A stretch of 64,000 bases of DNA from Steromphala cineraria (GCA_916613615.1 OU744725.1:67978754-68042753), one strand, 5' to 3'. Positions 11,305-22,747 are shown, counted from the stretch's first letter. The notes: generated by a model from the sequence alone, not told the origin. Made by a program: numbers and translations.

Positions 11305-11592
11305 TCAGGTATTAGCACCACTGAATAGAGCTATAATATCATCATTATCAATCATTTCAATTTGAACATACAATTCAATATCAGTTGTATCAATAAGATT
11401 ACCGTAAAAAATGTTTCTTTGGTTCATAAAGTGCTCGCAGTGTAGAATAACATAACAATCATAATCAAAACAGTGTGTTTGACAATGTATATATTCTCGT
11501 GAAGTTTTACCTTGAGAGTTTACCAGTATAACAAGTTGTATTTCAGTTCTATATTCAGGGTTATCGTACATTAAATCAGACAGACTATGCAC
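11305..11592 (-). pseudogene. C-terminal fragment of a LINE (CR1/RTE-like) reverse transcriptase protein
   Basis: The 95-codon minus frame has the usual layout of the LINE end domain: a Cys/His pair (HCFDYDCYVILHCEHF) followed by QRNIFY and an Ile/Asp-rich tail ending IIALFSGANT. In CR1-like elements the corresponding region reads like DExHFLLxCPxFxxxRxxLF. No upstream RT palm motifs are in frame, so this is a 5'-truncated copy. Assignment rests on pattern resemblance only. Confidence 0.4.
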
Positions 11593-12100
11593 GGGTAGCT
11601 GAGTTTGTACTCATATCTAGCCATTTCCTGTCTGGCAGATAACGTTCTTCCATTGAATTTCCTCTGAGGATGTAATAGCTTTAAGCACAAGAGTTTTCTT
11701 CATCTGTTAAAAAGCGAAACAATAAACTGTGATATGTTTTTTCAGTTTGCCTACTACTACTTGACTTCATTAATAATAGTTTATCTTTGCTTTGTTCTTC
11801 AAGTAACCCAAAAAGTTTCTGAAAAATCTGGAGTTGTTTAAGAACCAGAAACCCAAGAGTCTTCTATTTCTGTTTAAAAAAAATAATAAACCACAAGATA
11901 ATTGTATTGATGTTTTGAATAATGAAAGAAGCAAATTTTGGGTAAGGTTGTGTTGGATAGACAAGATCTTCTGTGAGTACATATTGAACACAGCCAAGGG
12001 GATTTCATTGTTTACTTTTTTCCTTTTGTTTGTTCACTTCAGTTGTTTCAAAACAGTTGAGAGAAATTAGTTTATGGTCTTTAATGAAGAAATATGTTCA
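11593..12100. other. no gene recognised
   Basis: Short overlapping frames on both strands at 11770-12070 are mutual shadows. No splice-supported exon seen. Confidence 0.35.
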
Positions 12101-12570
12101 GAGCAGGTGACCTTTGTACAAGAGCAGGTGACCTTTGTACAAGGGCAGGTGACCTTTGTACAAGACCTGATGTCTGTGCTGCTGCTGAATCCATCTCTTT
12201 GATTACAATAACCATTTATCGTAAGTTAGGACAGTGTTTATCTTCTTAAGAAGAAATGTGGGTGTCACATGCAACAACCTTTGCACTAGACATGTTGTCT
12301 TTGCTGATAATTCCTTGTATCGTTGGCAACAATCACCTTCCATGTGGTTTAGGTGAGAAAGTTGTTTGTTCTTCTTTAGATCTTTAAGGAAGAAATGTGC
12401 TCTGGACACATGACTTTGTACTTGACATGTTGTCTGTGCTGATAATTCCTTGTATTTTTTGTTGCATGAGGTTCTAGTGAGCAGAATTATAACTATATTG
12501 TAGACAATAAAATATGTAACAATGACCTTCCATATAGTTCGGGTGAGAAATTTGTTTGCTCCTCTTTGTC
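12101..12570. repeat. dispersed repeat family R1, with a 24-bp triplication
   Basis: GAGCAGGTGACCTTTGTACA occurs three times in tandem at about 12100-12160. The following GACATGTTGTCT...GCTGATAATTCCTTGTAT...GGTGAGAAAGTT unit recurs at 12295-12550, 15170-15640 and 20640-20830. The same core (ACATGTTGTCT) links R1 to the 55-bp satellite at 17.7-19.3 kb. Confidence 0.7.
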
Positions 12571-13530
12571 TTTGCTTTGCTCTGGGCACGTGACTGCGCT
12601 CGTTGTGGGCACCTTCTTCAGCCACTGCTTCAATGACTGGTTGTCTCATAATTAATGGTGGCTGCTCATTGTATCCAAAGAGAGATCTTGATGTGAATTT
12701 CAGGTCCAGCACATTAGTGTTTGTCAGGTTCGGTGAGATATCTTGACCTGAGCTGAATGCCACACAATAATCAAGTTGTGTTTACTATCCAGAGTCTTGG
12801 CTGTGAACCTTTCTGAATTATAGTGTGGACCTTTACACATGACTCAGTAGATCTTCTTCACTTCTCCTAAGCTATTCACAGGAAGGTTGTATAGAAATAA
12901 TTCTGTGAATTCATCTGCCTCCATAGAGTTGGACAAGTCAGCAGCTGAACAGTTGGAAGTTTTAGTATGCCTTACTCATATAAAATTTTGGATAACATGC
13001 AATGGACAGATTGCAGAAGCATTATCATCCTCTAGGCAAAACAACTCCAGGTTGAGATAAGTCCAAATTCTTCTACATATGGAACAAGATGAACTCCTTT
13101 TCTGTGAACATTGAGCCAACATGACCCTTGTTGATAAAGATTGCTGAATGTTCTGTAGAAGGAATCTAGCAGAATGTGTGCTCTGTTGAGATGTATTGCT
13201 GCAGGAAGCTCTGTGAAATTCATTATCTAGTATGCCAAGCAAGCAAGGAACTCAATGGCAGGGAAACCAGGCTTTAGTTCTGTGGCTTTGAAGTTGCCAT
13301 AGATTTTTTCTATATTCCTTGACAGTCTATCAATGAAATCCAAAAGCTTGATGTTTTGAAGATATTTGGAAATCTGATTCAATTCTGTTGGTGAAAACCA
13401 TCTATAAGGAAGTTTGGCCAGGAGACAGGATGATATCTACATAAGTTTAGCAATGGGCAGTCATGAAAGGACTGGGTGACTGTAAGTAATAAGATTTTAA
13501 GAAACAATTTTTGAATACAACAATTCTAGT
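12571..13530. other. no gene recognised
   Basis: Minus frames at 12203-12763, 12976-13242 and 13032-13223 overlap each other and have no recognisable motif or clean splice boundaries. Confidence 0.35.
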
Positions 13531-13599
13531 CATGCAAGCATCTTTCTGGAGCCCCCTCTGATGATAGCAACCAATATTAATAACAATGAATATATACCT

Positions 13600-13830
13600 G
13601 GAGGCTGGTTGATATTTCTGAAAGCCCTCCGCAGGCTGCAAATCTTTGAAAAGTTGGTTGGAGAAGTCGACTGGAGCCATCCCCAAGAAATCGCCAGCAA
13701 ATACTGTAAACAAACATTACATTTGAATTGAAAGTTGACATTGTTTCTGAAGGCTGCAGATCTTCTTTGACAGTTGATCCGAGAAAGTAACTGGGGCCAT
13801 TCCCAAGTGTTCGCCAGCAAATACTGTAAT
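13600..13830 (-). repeat. tandemly duplicated exon-like segment
   Basis: On the minus strand, TATTTGCTGGCGA follows an acceptor-like TTACAG twice (about 13705 and 13822). The two following stretches of about 95 bp are similar (each includes an ATGGCYCCAGT core). The first ends at CCTCCAG|GTATAT near 13607, a plausible donor. One frame begins FAGDFLGMAPVDFSNQLF and the second copy reads FAGEHLGMAPVTFSDQL before diverging. This may be a duplicated exon of an unidentified gene or repeat-borne sequence. Confidence 0.35.
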
Positions 13831-13958
13831 TAAACATTTTAAAATAATTTGAATTGAACGCTGACTTTGCAAGTGTTTTATAAATTTTAATTTCAGCTAC
13901 AAGCTATCATTAGAACTTGAAAAAACCAAAGTTGTCTTTGCTGATAATTCCTTGTATA

Positions 13959-15158
13959 CCGTATCCTCGCGGGTATAAGATCAGGGGGCCCGACAAACAA
14001 ATATCTTAAAAATAGGGGGGTGGGCTTTAATCCGAGAGTGACCCCAACCAAGAAAATCCTTCATGCGAGTTGCATTGAAAATTGACATCGATACTTTTGA
14101 CTGTTGTTCAGGTCTTCTTAAATATCAAATGACACTTTTTCCAGACGTATATTATTAAAAAGAATGATTAAAGAAATTGCAAATGCTAACTTACATTGTT
14201 TGATGTTTGTTTTAATCAGATTACATAATATTATTCTCATGAAAAACGAACGTGAATAATCAGTCGACAGCTTTTGCTGCATGTGTTTACGGGTAGAGAG
14301 ATATTCGTTACAAGCCTTTTCATTGGCCCAGATATGTAGGTCAACCAATCAGCAAGTCGATTTGAAAACGATGTATGAAACTGAAACCTGGTTGTAATAC
14401 ATTCATGACAACGTATTGTCGATACAATATTAAATGTCTAAATATTCAAATATTTGTTTAACATTTTCGATATATTACATTTTCCTAAACAACATGCAGT
14501 TAATTGAAATATTTACGTATATAAAATTCGAAGAAAAACTTGCAAATATTATGACAATGAGCACGAAAGAATATTAATAATGTTATTTGTCGTCAAGAAA
14601 TTACGATTGAGATTCCAAGTACAGAAAAACAACGTGCTTTCGCGAAAGTATATTTGACAAAGATATCTTTGAACTTTGATTAAATATGATAAATAAGTTT
14701 GGAAATATGCCATATTAAACATTTAGAATGGATAACAAGCCTCATAAAGCGATAGTTCTTGATTATATTTTGGGAATCAAATATTTTAATTCCCGATCGC
14801 TGATGCAAGTGAAGCCACATACATCGTGATTTCTGCTGAAATTTAACAGTACGTTAATGATGCATGAATATTCAAAAACAATATATTATTTTATTTTGAT
14901 TAATTGACAATGTATATAGTCATTAAAAACAACAACAGGACAATGTATTTTTATTTTTCAAGAAATGACATCGATGTAAACTTGTGCATTTTGCTTCCGG
15001 TGTAAACATCGCTAACTCGATCGTCTGACATCGATTGTGTCACACTTCCGAGAATTGGGGGGTGGGCTTTAAACCGAGAATGACCCCAACCTGCTCAACC
15101 CTGAAAAATGGGGGGTGGGCTTTAGTTCGAGGGTGGTCATATACCCGCGAGGATACGG
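13959..15158. mobile_element. 1.2-kb non-autonomous DNA transposon, TA target duplication, CCGTATCC ends
   Basis: TA (13957-13958 and 15159-15160) flanks perfect inverted ends CCGTATCCTCGCGGGTATA. Inside each end is a GGGGGGTGGGCTTTA run. The interior is AT-rich and non-coding. It is homologous to the interior of the element at 28604-29521, for example the CAAATGACAC...AGACGTATATTATT and GTTTGTTTTAATCA stretches. It sits inside an R1 repeat unit; the sequences on either side rejoin as CCTTGTA + GTTGGTAACAATCACC, matching the uninterrupted R1 copy at about 12315. TA duplication with CCGTA ends suggests Tc1/mariner/pogo-superfamily mobilisation. Confidence 0.85.
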
Positions 15159-15645
15159 TAGTTGGTAACAATCACCTCCCATATAGATCAGGAGAATGTT
15201 TAGTTTTAGAACAGTTGAGAGAAATTCTTTCGTTCTTAAAGGAAGAAATATGTTCAGAGCAGGTGACCTATGTACAAGAGGAGATATCTCAGCTGCTAAA
15301 TCCATCTCTTTACTTACAATAACCCTTTTCATGATAAGGATAGTTCTTCTTTATACCTTATAGTTGCCCCCTTTCAGGAAGAAATAAACTCTGGACACAC
15401 GACCAGACCAAGTTAGGTGGGTTCTTCTTAATATCTTAGGAAGAAATGTGGGTGTCACATACAACAACCTTCGCACTAGACATGTTGTCTATGCTGTTAA
15501 TTCCTTGTATAGTTGGAAGCAATCACCACCCATATGGTTCAGGTGAGAAAGTTTAGTTGTTCTTCTTTGTCTTAAAGGAAGAAATGTGCCCTGGGCACAT
15601 TACCTTTGTATTAGACATATTGTCTGTGCTGTTAATTACCTTGTC
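15159..15645. repeat. dispersed repeat R1, second copy
   Basis: Continues the R1 copy split by the 13959-15158 transposon, with GGAAGAAATRTG and GACATGTTGTCT landmarks repeated at about 15240-15640. The short ORFs here are chance. Confidence 0.65.
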
Positions 15646-15960
15646 GAAAATGTGACGAACTCTTCGTGAAAAACTCATGAACTGTTCATGAACAATATTC
15701 ATGAAGTATTCACGAATTATTCGTGAACTTTAAATGGCCAACAAAAGTTCACGAACTGTTCATGAACAAACTTCATGAAGACTTCATGAACAAACTTCCC
15801 GAAGACTTCATGAAGAAATCACGAGGACTTCATGAAGACTTCATGAACAAATCATGAAGACTTCATGAACAAATCATGAAGACTTCATGAACAAATCTTA
15901 AGGTCTTACAAAGCATTAACAAAGTTTTCATGAAGACTTCATGAGCAAAAGTTTCAAGGA
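15646..15960. repeat. TTCATGAA palindromic simple repeat, about 22-bp period
   Basis: Runs of GAAGACTTCATGAACAAATC recur with about a 22-bp period at 15770-15900, preceded by TTCATGAAC/GTTCATGAA palindromes. The motif family is the same as at 7845-7978. Confidence 0.8.
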
Positions 15961-16392
15961 ACAGATCACCAACCTTGCATTCATATATCCAACTCTACTT
16001 CACAAACCTTTTCTTCCAAACGAGCAACGAACTCATCTAAAACACAGATCACAAACGATTCATTATAGTTCACAATTATTTATTTACATAACAGTTTTAT
16101 GTTATTTCCCTCAGAACAAAAAAACAATAAAAATGATACGAGCTTAGTTTTGACAAAATCAGCCAAAACCTTTTTGGAAATTAAGTAGTTTTTTAGTGAC
16201 AAAGGAACAAAGGATAACTTTACTCACTTGATGTAGTCTAAATGAAGTATTATTGACAATTTTAATTTGGATTCCAATAAACAACCAAAAATATTAGTCA
16301 AAAGTTAGAATGTCCAAAGGGCACTAAAGCAAAGACATTCTTGGTAAATATTGATGCTTAGTTAGAAGTCCGTCACTAATGCTTATTCACAA
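15961..16392. other. no gene recognised
   Basis: AT-rich flank. If the BEN gene ends at 16393, its 3' UTR lies here on the minus strand; no clear end signal was fixed. Confidence 0.35.
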
Positions 16393-16950
16393 TTATTTTT
16401 TCAACTTCATTCTTTCCTGTTTTTGTATATTTTGAAATTTCTCTCTCACTTCTTTCCAAGGCATGTTTGGCAAATGCCGCTGCATACAAAGTTTGAAAAG
16501 ATCAACTTTTGCCACATCAAGTGGGGGCCGACAAACCTCTTTCGAATGTGGCGATTTCTTTCCACTCAAAGAATTCGATTTTAATTCATCCACTGTAAAA
16601 ATATTATAAGTTAAAAGTTTTATAACTTGCTGCATTTTTGTGCAGTCAAGATGCGCTACACTTGCCAACAGTGTAGCAACATCTTGTGAGGCATGGCTAG
16701 CCTGGAGGGCGAAGGAGACGGAGATGGAGATGGTGGGGAAATGATGGCTGCTGATGGATGTGGAGATGAGGGATGAGCTGGAGGTGGTGCCATATCACTT
16801 GAGGGTGGACGCCTGGGCGATCCCATGATGCCACAGTTTGCTCTCATCAGCACCATGCCCTCCTTCATCTTCTGCATCTCCTCGGTCATGCTCTTTTTGA
16901 AAGCTTCCAGGTCCCGCACCCTATCCTTCAGTCGACTGATATCCTTGCAT
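16393..16950 (-). pseudogene. BEN-domain protein, C-terminal coding part with a frame break
   Basis: The minus strand is read from an acceptor TTTTTTTTCTAG ending at 16951. The first frame encodes a helical, coiled-coil-like segment (DISRLKDRVRDLEAFKKSM, then EEMQKMKEG), followed by a Pro/Ser-rich linker (SPSPSPSPSR). A second frame, open from about 16750 down to the stop at 16393, encodes VATLLASVAHLD, then IFTVDELKSNSLSGKK, then PPLDVAKVDLFKLCMQRHLP. That is the conserved core of a BEN domain, a DNA- and protein-binding fold of transcriptional repressors; coiled coil plus BEN is a usual pairing. The two frames are offset, so either there is a frameshift near 16690-16750, or a short pyrimidine-rich intron ending at CCCTCCAG|GCTAGCC joins them. 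I favour a BEN gene; intactness is unresolved. Confidence 0.6.
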
Positions 16951-17684
16951 CTAGAAAAAAAATATTTGAAAATCTTTATAGAGTCATCAGGATCTGGATG
17001 TCTACCTAAATATTATGTAATTATGTATTATGTATTAATAGTCATATGATATACACCACTTATCCCTAATTTTCTGAATTCAAAATGCGCCGTTGCCCTT
17101 ATAGTTATATCAATAGTAAAACAAAAAAATTTAATGAGTCATTTTTTCATCCAATGTGCAAAATGCCCCATGGCCCCTGCCTTTCCCAATCCCTGCTCAT
17201 ATTTTCAATATACTTTTTATCTCTCTGTGATGTTCTTGTGAGATTTTTTATTGGATCGTGTGGATGTTTATGAGCCCTTATTCTTACGCTGACCGTAGGA
17301 TCTCCTATAGCGTCAAGGACCTGCCTATTTAATGTATCCTTACCATTCTATCTTTTAGATAAGACCCTTGGTTCTCCAATATTATAACAATGGGTTGGAT
17401 TTGTAAAAGCAAAACACGTCCAAACTTTAAAAAATAAGAAATTCTGGCAAGGCTTGTCATTGACACATTAACACAGTATTCACCCGTCACAAAGTCCAAA
17501 TATCATTTTTGGATGTTTTATCTTTGAAAAAGATGTTTATATATCATTTTGAAATGAAATGAATGTTTTTTACAAGATTATGGGTTTGTCTTTCCAAGGG
17601 AGTGTTGAATTACACATGGCAAACTGAGTTGTTAGAGTTTCATAGGATGTGTTGTCTATTGTTGGATTCTTTATTAAGGATCTG
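16951..17684. other. no gene recognised
   Basis: Possible upstream intron of the BEN gene on the minus strand. No exon with matching phase was found. Short plus-strand frames (17085-17273, 17563-17757) have no motifs; the latter runs into the satellite. Confidence 0.35.
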
Positions 17685-19345
17685 CTCTACTTGTGTATAC
17701 AGAACCATTTACGGGCCACAAGACATGTTGTCTTTATTGTATGCTCTACTTGTGTAGAACCATTTACGGGCCACAAGACATGTTGTGGTTAATGTACCCT
17801 CTACTTGTGTAGAACCATTTACGGGCCACAAGAGATGTTGTGGTTATTGTCTGCTCTACTTGTGTAGAACCATTTATGAGCCACAAGAGATGTTGTGTGT
17901 TTAATGTACGCTCTACTTGTGTAGAACCATTTATGAGCCACAAGAGATGTTGTGTTTAATGTACGCTCTACTTGTGTAGAACCATTTACGGGCCACAAGA
18001 GATGTTGTGTTTAATGTACGCTCTACTTGTGTAGAACCATTTATGAGCCACAAGACATGTTGTCTTTATTGTCTGCTCGTCCTGTGTAGAACAACTTTCT
18101 GGCCACAAGAGATCTTGTGGTTTTTGTCTGATCTACTTGTGTAGAACCATTTACGAGCCACAAGACATGTTGTGTTTATTGTATGCTCTACAGGTGTAGA
18201 ACCATTTACGGGCCACAAGAGATGTTGTGTTTATATTATTGTCTGCTCTACAGGTGTAGAACCATTTAGGAGCCACAAGACATGTTGTGTTTATTGTATG
18301 CTCTACAGGTGTAGAACCATTTACTGGCCACAAGAGATGTTGTGTTTATTGTATGCTCTACTTGTGTAGAACCATTTACGGGCCACAAGACATGTTGTGG
18401 TTATTTTCTGCTCTACTTGTGTTGAACCATTTATGAGCCACAAGACATGTTGTCTTTATTGTCTGCTCGTCCCGTGTAGAACAACTTTCTGGCCACAAGA
18501 GATCTTGTGGTTTTTGTCTGATCTACTTGTGTAGAACCATTTACGAGCCACAAGACATGTTGTGTTTATTGTATGCTCTACAGGTGTAGAACCATTTACG
18601 GGCCACAAGAGATGTTGTGTTTATATTATTGTCTGCTCTACAGGTGTAGAACCATTTACGAGCCACAAGACATGTTGTGTTTATTGTATGCTCTACAGGT
18701 GTAGAACCATTTACTGGCCACAAGACATGTTGTGTTTATTGTATGCTCTACAGGTGTAGAACCATTTACGGGCCACAAGACATGTTGTGGTTATTTTCTG
18801 CTCTACTTGTGTAGAACCATTTATGAGCCACAAGACATGTTGTCTTTATTGTCTGCTCGTCCTGTGTAGAACAACTTTCTGGCCACAAGAGTTCTTGTGG
18901 TTTTTGTCTGATCTACTTGTGTAGAACCATTGACGAGCCACAAAACATGTTGTGTTTATTGTATGCTCTACAGGTGTAGAACCATTTACGGGCCACAAGA
19001 GATGTTGTGTTTATATTATTGTCTGCTCTACAGGTGTAGAACCATTTACGAGCCACAAGACATGTTGTGTTTATTGTATGCTCTACAGGTGTAGAACCAT
19101 TTACTGGCCACAAGACATGTTGTGTTTATTGTATGCTCTACAGGTGTAGAACCATTTACGGGCCACAAGACATGTTGTGGTTATTTTCTGCTCTACTTGT
19201 GTAGAACCATTTATGAGCCACAAGACATGTTGTCTTTATTGTCTGCTCGTCCTGTGTAGAACAACTTTCTGGCCACAAGAGTTCTTGTGGTTTTTGTCTG
19301 ATCTACTTGTGTAGAACCATTGACGAGCCACAAAACATGTCGTCT
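17685..19345. repeat. 55-bp satellite, about 30 monomers, with 390-bp higher-order repeat
   Basis: The monomer contains CTCTACNNGTGTAGAACCAT then GGCCACAAGACATGTTGT. From about 18170 the array is a higher-order repeat: identical blocks begin at 18172, 18562 and 18952, exactly 390 bp apart, each with seven monomers, one of them carrying a TATTATT insertion. Each block also contains one diverged monomer (GCTCGTCCYGTGTAGAACAA). Open frames on both strands across it are by-products of the repeat. CTACACAAGTAG/CTACTTGTGTAG makes a short palindrome in each monomer. Confidence 0.93.
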
Positions 19346-19377
19346 TTGCTGTTTGTCTTATTTACAGTTACATTAAA

Positions 19378-19745
19378 AAAACAAATAACTGATTTCTCTC
19401 TGCTCTGATCTTCTATATAAGTTCCATTTACCATGTGGAAGAAATGTTGTCTTTGCTGTTTGTTCAATTGTCTTGTAAGAGTTGAGATCTGAACCTTGAA
19501 CAGTTTGGAAAGGAAATGAAGAGACTAAATACATGTATTCAAGAACTTTAATGACAACCTTTTTGGCTTTTGCCCTGATACCCTTGGCTAGGTTTTGAAA
19601 AACCTTTATAAACTCTTCTCTCTTCATTGAGGAGGCCTCTATTATTATGTCCCCCGCAAAGCTACTACTGTCTTCATGAATATAATTCTTATTTTGAAAA
19701 TAAGAGATAAAAAAAAATCAATGGAAAAGATATAATCACAGTATT
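19378..19745 (-). other. open frame of unknown nature, Lys/Arg-rich
   Basis: On the minus strand a frame stays open upstream of the ATG at 19627, through IHEDSSSFAGDIIIEASS, and continues as MKREEFIKVF, then AKGIRAKAKKVVIKVLEYM, to a stop at about 19375. The composition is protein-like and helical in its middle. Splice boundaries could not be fixed and I recognise no family. It lies among R1 and satellite sequence and may be a repeat-encoded remnant. Confidence 0.25.
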
Positions 19746-20059
19746 TAGTCACTGGTTTTTGAAGGATCTTGCTAAGTGGCCTCCCCAGTAGAGGTGTGTG
19801 TTGAAGCAGAAGATTGAGAGGAGGAGACAAAAAAGTAGGTCCGAGGTTTCCATGTTTGCTGTATCTGCAAGTAAGGAGTTGTTCTAATGACCTTTCATAC
19901 CAGTGTCGCTCTACGGTGAATTCGTTAGCAAAAGAAATTATCTGTTATTAGATAAGAGCAGTAAAAAGCTTGATAGGTAATTAAAAATACAAAAACGGTA
20001 AAGAATAGTATTATTAAAATGTTTTTGATATAAAACAAAATGATAAAAGTGAACCTCAA

Positions 20060-20225
20060 ACAAGTCATGATTGTTGAAATGCAATCAACTCCTGTCTATT
20101 ACCATATGTATCAAATTACCTTTGCCAATTGAGTCTCTTTCTGAACTTTTTTAAAGCTTTGACATTTTGGCAACTGGTGGAGTCTGCGAGTGTTTGATCT
20201 CTTCTGTAAATTTAAACAAAAGATA
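20060..20225 (-). repeat. duplicated exon-like segment, copy 1
   Basis: On the minus strand an acceptor (TTTACAG) precedes AAGAGATCAAACACT, a frame KRSNTRRLHQLPKC... rich in Lys/Gln, and a donor-like AAAG|GTAATTTG. The whole segment, including both splice-like borders, recurs at 21555-21735. The frame is open in both copies despite an insertion in copy 2. Confidence 0.45.
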
Positions 20226-20837
20226 ATAAGTGATACAGCATATTTATAACTTAACAAATCTGAAACATGGAAATGACACTATCCATTACACAATTTAGAC
20301 TATAAAGTAATCCTGCAATTTTTTTGCAAGAACAAATTTGAGGAGTTATTGAAAAAGATAAACGACAAATTAAAGCACAAAATGAGAACTGATATTAGCC
20401 CAAAGCAGTAGTACTTACTCTAGAATACATGGTATGTCATGGTACTTTGTTTCCCAAAAGACGAAATGGCCTATTCTTCTCTAAAAAATATCATTATAAA
20501 TAAATGTGGTTTAAACATTTTTATTTATAAAAAAAAGGGGGTTGACAAAAAAGAATGTTTATATCAATGCCGTTCCCTAATAAACATGGACAGATCAGTA
20601 CACATATAATATACAAGGTCAACATTGGCACATGACCAGACCAAGTAAGATTAATTCTTCTTAATATCTTAGGAAGATTGTGGGTGTTACATATTACTAC
20701 CTTCGCACTAGACACGACGTCATTGCTGATAATTCCTTGTACGGTTGGTAACAATCCCCTCCTATATTCTTCAGGTGAGAAAGATTAGTTGTCGTTCTTT
20801 GGGACTTTTGTACTAGACAAGTTGTCTGTGCTGTATA

Positions 20838-21170
20838 TTGTCTGCCCTACATGTTTGAACCATTTACGGGCCACAAGACATGTTGTGTGGTTATTGTATG
20901 CTCTACCTGTGTAGAACCATTTACAAGCCACAAGACATGTTGTGTTTATTGTATGCTCGTCCTGTGTAGAACAACTTTCTGGCCACAAGAGATCTTGTGG
21001 TTTTTGTCTGATCTACTAATGTAGAACCATTTACGAGCCACAAGAGATGTTGTGTTTAGTGTACGCTCTACTGGTGTAGAACCATTTACGGGCCACAAGA
21101 GATGTTGTGGTTATTGTCTGCTCTACTTGTGTAGAACCATTTTCTGACCACAAGCATGTTGTCTTTGCAG
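20838..21170. repeat. second block of the 55-bp satellite, about 6 monomers
   Basis: Same monomers as 17685-19345, including the diverged GCTCGTCCTGTGTAGAACAA form at about 20955. It is separated from the main block by about 1.5 kb containing an R1 copy (20640-20830) and the exon-like segment, and has no 390-bp higher-order structure. Confidence 0.85.
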
Positions 21171-21554
21171 TTTCTTCAAATTTCTTGTAAGTGTAATATC
21201 TTGAGATCTTGTCACCTTAGTGACATATATGTGTAGAGCCATTTACAAGGTACAAGACATGTTGTCTTTGCTGTTTGTCGTGTGAAGAATAATATAAAAG
21301 ACAAATATTATAATTGACAAATATCTTGATGATAGTAATATTTTATCAGTATGCTCAATACACTGGACAGTTGATTAATATAAACGAGAACAATTGGGTC
21401 CTAAATGCATTATAATTCATTCAAAGGCGATGATATGGTGCTTATGAAAATAGTTATACAAGCGATTATCAACAGTCAGAACGTACTTGCGAAAGTTTGA
21501 CAGCTATGACCCGGAAGTTAACATGTCAGGGGTCAGGGGTCACATGTCTTGGGT

Positions 21555-21735
21555 CAGGGGTCACTGATTGTTGAAATGCAATCTATGAAGTCCTGTGTAT
21601 TGGCATATGTATCAAATTACCTTTGCCATTTGAATCTTTTTCTGTTTTTTTTTCTGTCTTTGACTTTTTGGCAACTGGTTAAGCCAGTGGAGTCTTTGAA
21701 TGTTTGATCTCTTCTGTAAATCTAAACAAATGAGG
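21555..21735 (-). repeat. duplicated exon-like segment, copy 2
   Basis: Matches 20060-20225. The minus frame reads KRSNIQRLHWLNQLPKSQ then a run of Lys/Gln codons, between TTTACAG and AAAG|GTAATTTG. Relative to copy 1 it has a GGCTTAACC-like insertion and an expanded A-tract, but the frame stays open. Confidence 0.45.
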
Positions 21736-22610
21736 TCACATATCTACCGTAGAATGATGATGTATGTGGCATTTACGACGTATCAAGCACAATTACATTT
21801 TACGGACGTAAATTTTTCTCTGAGTTACTTATAGCACAACAGGTATACAGTACTGCATAACCACTGCTGTCAAACATTGGTCTTTATTGTATAATTTAAA
21901 AGAAAACTATTTTAAAGGAACTTTTTGTGGTTGGCAATGATAATCAGGAAATAAAGATACGACCAAAAAGCTCTTCAATACTCTACTATCCCTCGCTTCT
22001 GTTGGGGTAAACAGGGGCTGTTCCTGGCGCCCCCATCGATATCACACAAATCAGCCAATTGGTAGGCATGCTTGTCATTATCAAAAAACAGGCAGTTTCC
22101 TTTGTGAGTAGAATCATCTTTTTATACAATTTGTGTGATGTCTTAAGAATTTTATGATGATAGACCATCTTTTTTTTTATAACAAACTTGTCAACTTTAA
22201 CTCTTTAGTTGTGATAACAGAACTTTCACTCTACTCATACACATAAACATTTTCTTGCTTCTGTGGATTGATGGCAGGTTTATTCAACTGATCTCCAAAA
22301 TCCCCCCCCACCCCCCTTTTCTTTTGAGTTCAATGAAAGTGTTTAGTACAGGAAACATTAACTCTTTCTCTTAACAACCAAGATACCAGGGCTTGAAAAT
22401 CTTTTGATCCAAGGTCACCCACTTACCTAAAAACATTGACTTAGGGATGTAAACTTGTTTTTAACCCTTCATAACGACAGGTAAATATTTGTATGTTTAT
22501 TATACTTGCTCCTCCTATACTACTACTTCTAATTGCTCAGAGGCTTCATTTTACTGAATTTGTGGTAACATGCTATGGATTCTTATGCAGTTCTGCTTGC
22601 TAGTGATCAG
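21736..22610. other. no gene recognised
   Basis: Non-coding, with a C-rich tract at about 22302-22317 (CCCCCCCCACCCCCC) and an ORF-poor background. Confidence 0.4.
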
Positions 22611-22611
22611 G

Positions 22612-22747
22612 GCCCAGATTCACTTGACCTCTTATAATTTACTAAGTGTTAAGACTAAAGTTTCCTTAAGAAGTGATAGCTGATTTAAGAGTTCTGAAGG
22701 AAACTAACACTTTATAACTACGAAAGTTTTTAGAAGTTTGGTGAATC
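22612..22747. mobile_element. short palindromic MITE with CCCAGATTCAC ends
   Basis: The left end reads GGGCCCAGATTCACTTGACC. The right end, in complement, reads ACAGATTCACCAAACTTC. The interior also folds on itself (AGTGTTAAG...CTAACACT). It is about 136 bp and non-coding. Confidence 0.5.

Noticed and set aside
18151..19149. Repeated 60-66 codon ORFs on both strands (MFIVCSTGVEPF... and MWPVNGSTPVEH...)
   Set aside because: They follow the 390-bp satellite period, exist on both strands at once and have no start or splice context; by-products of the repeat.
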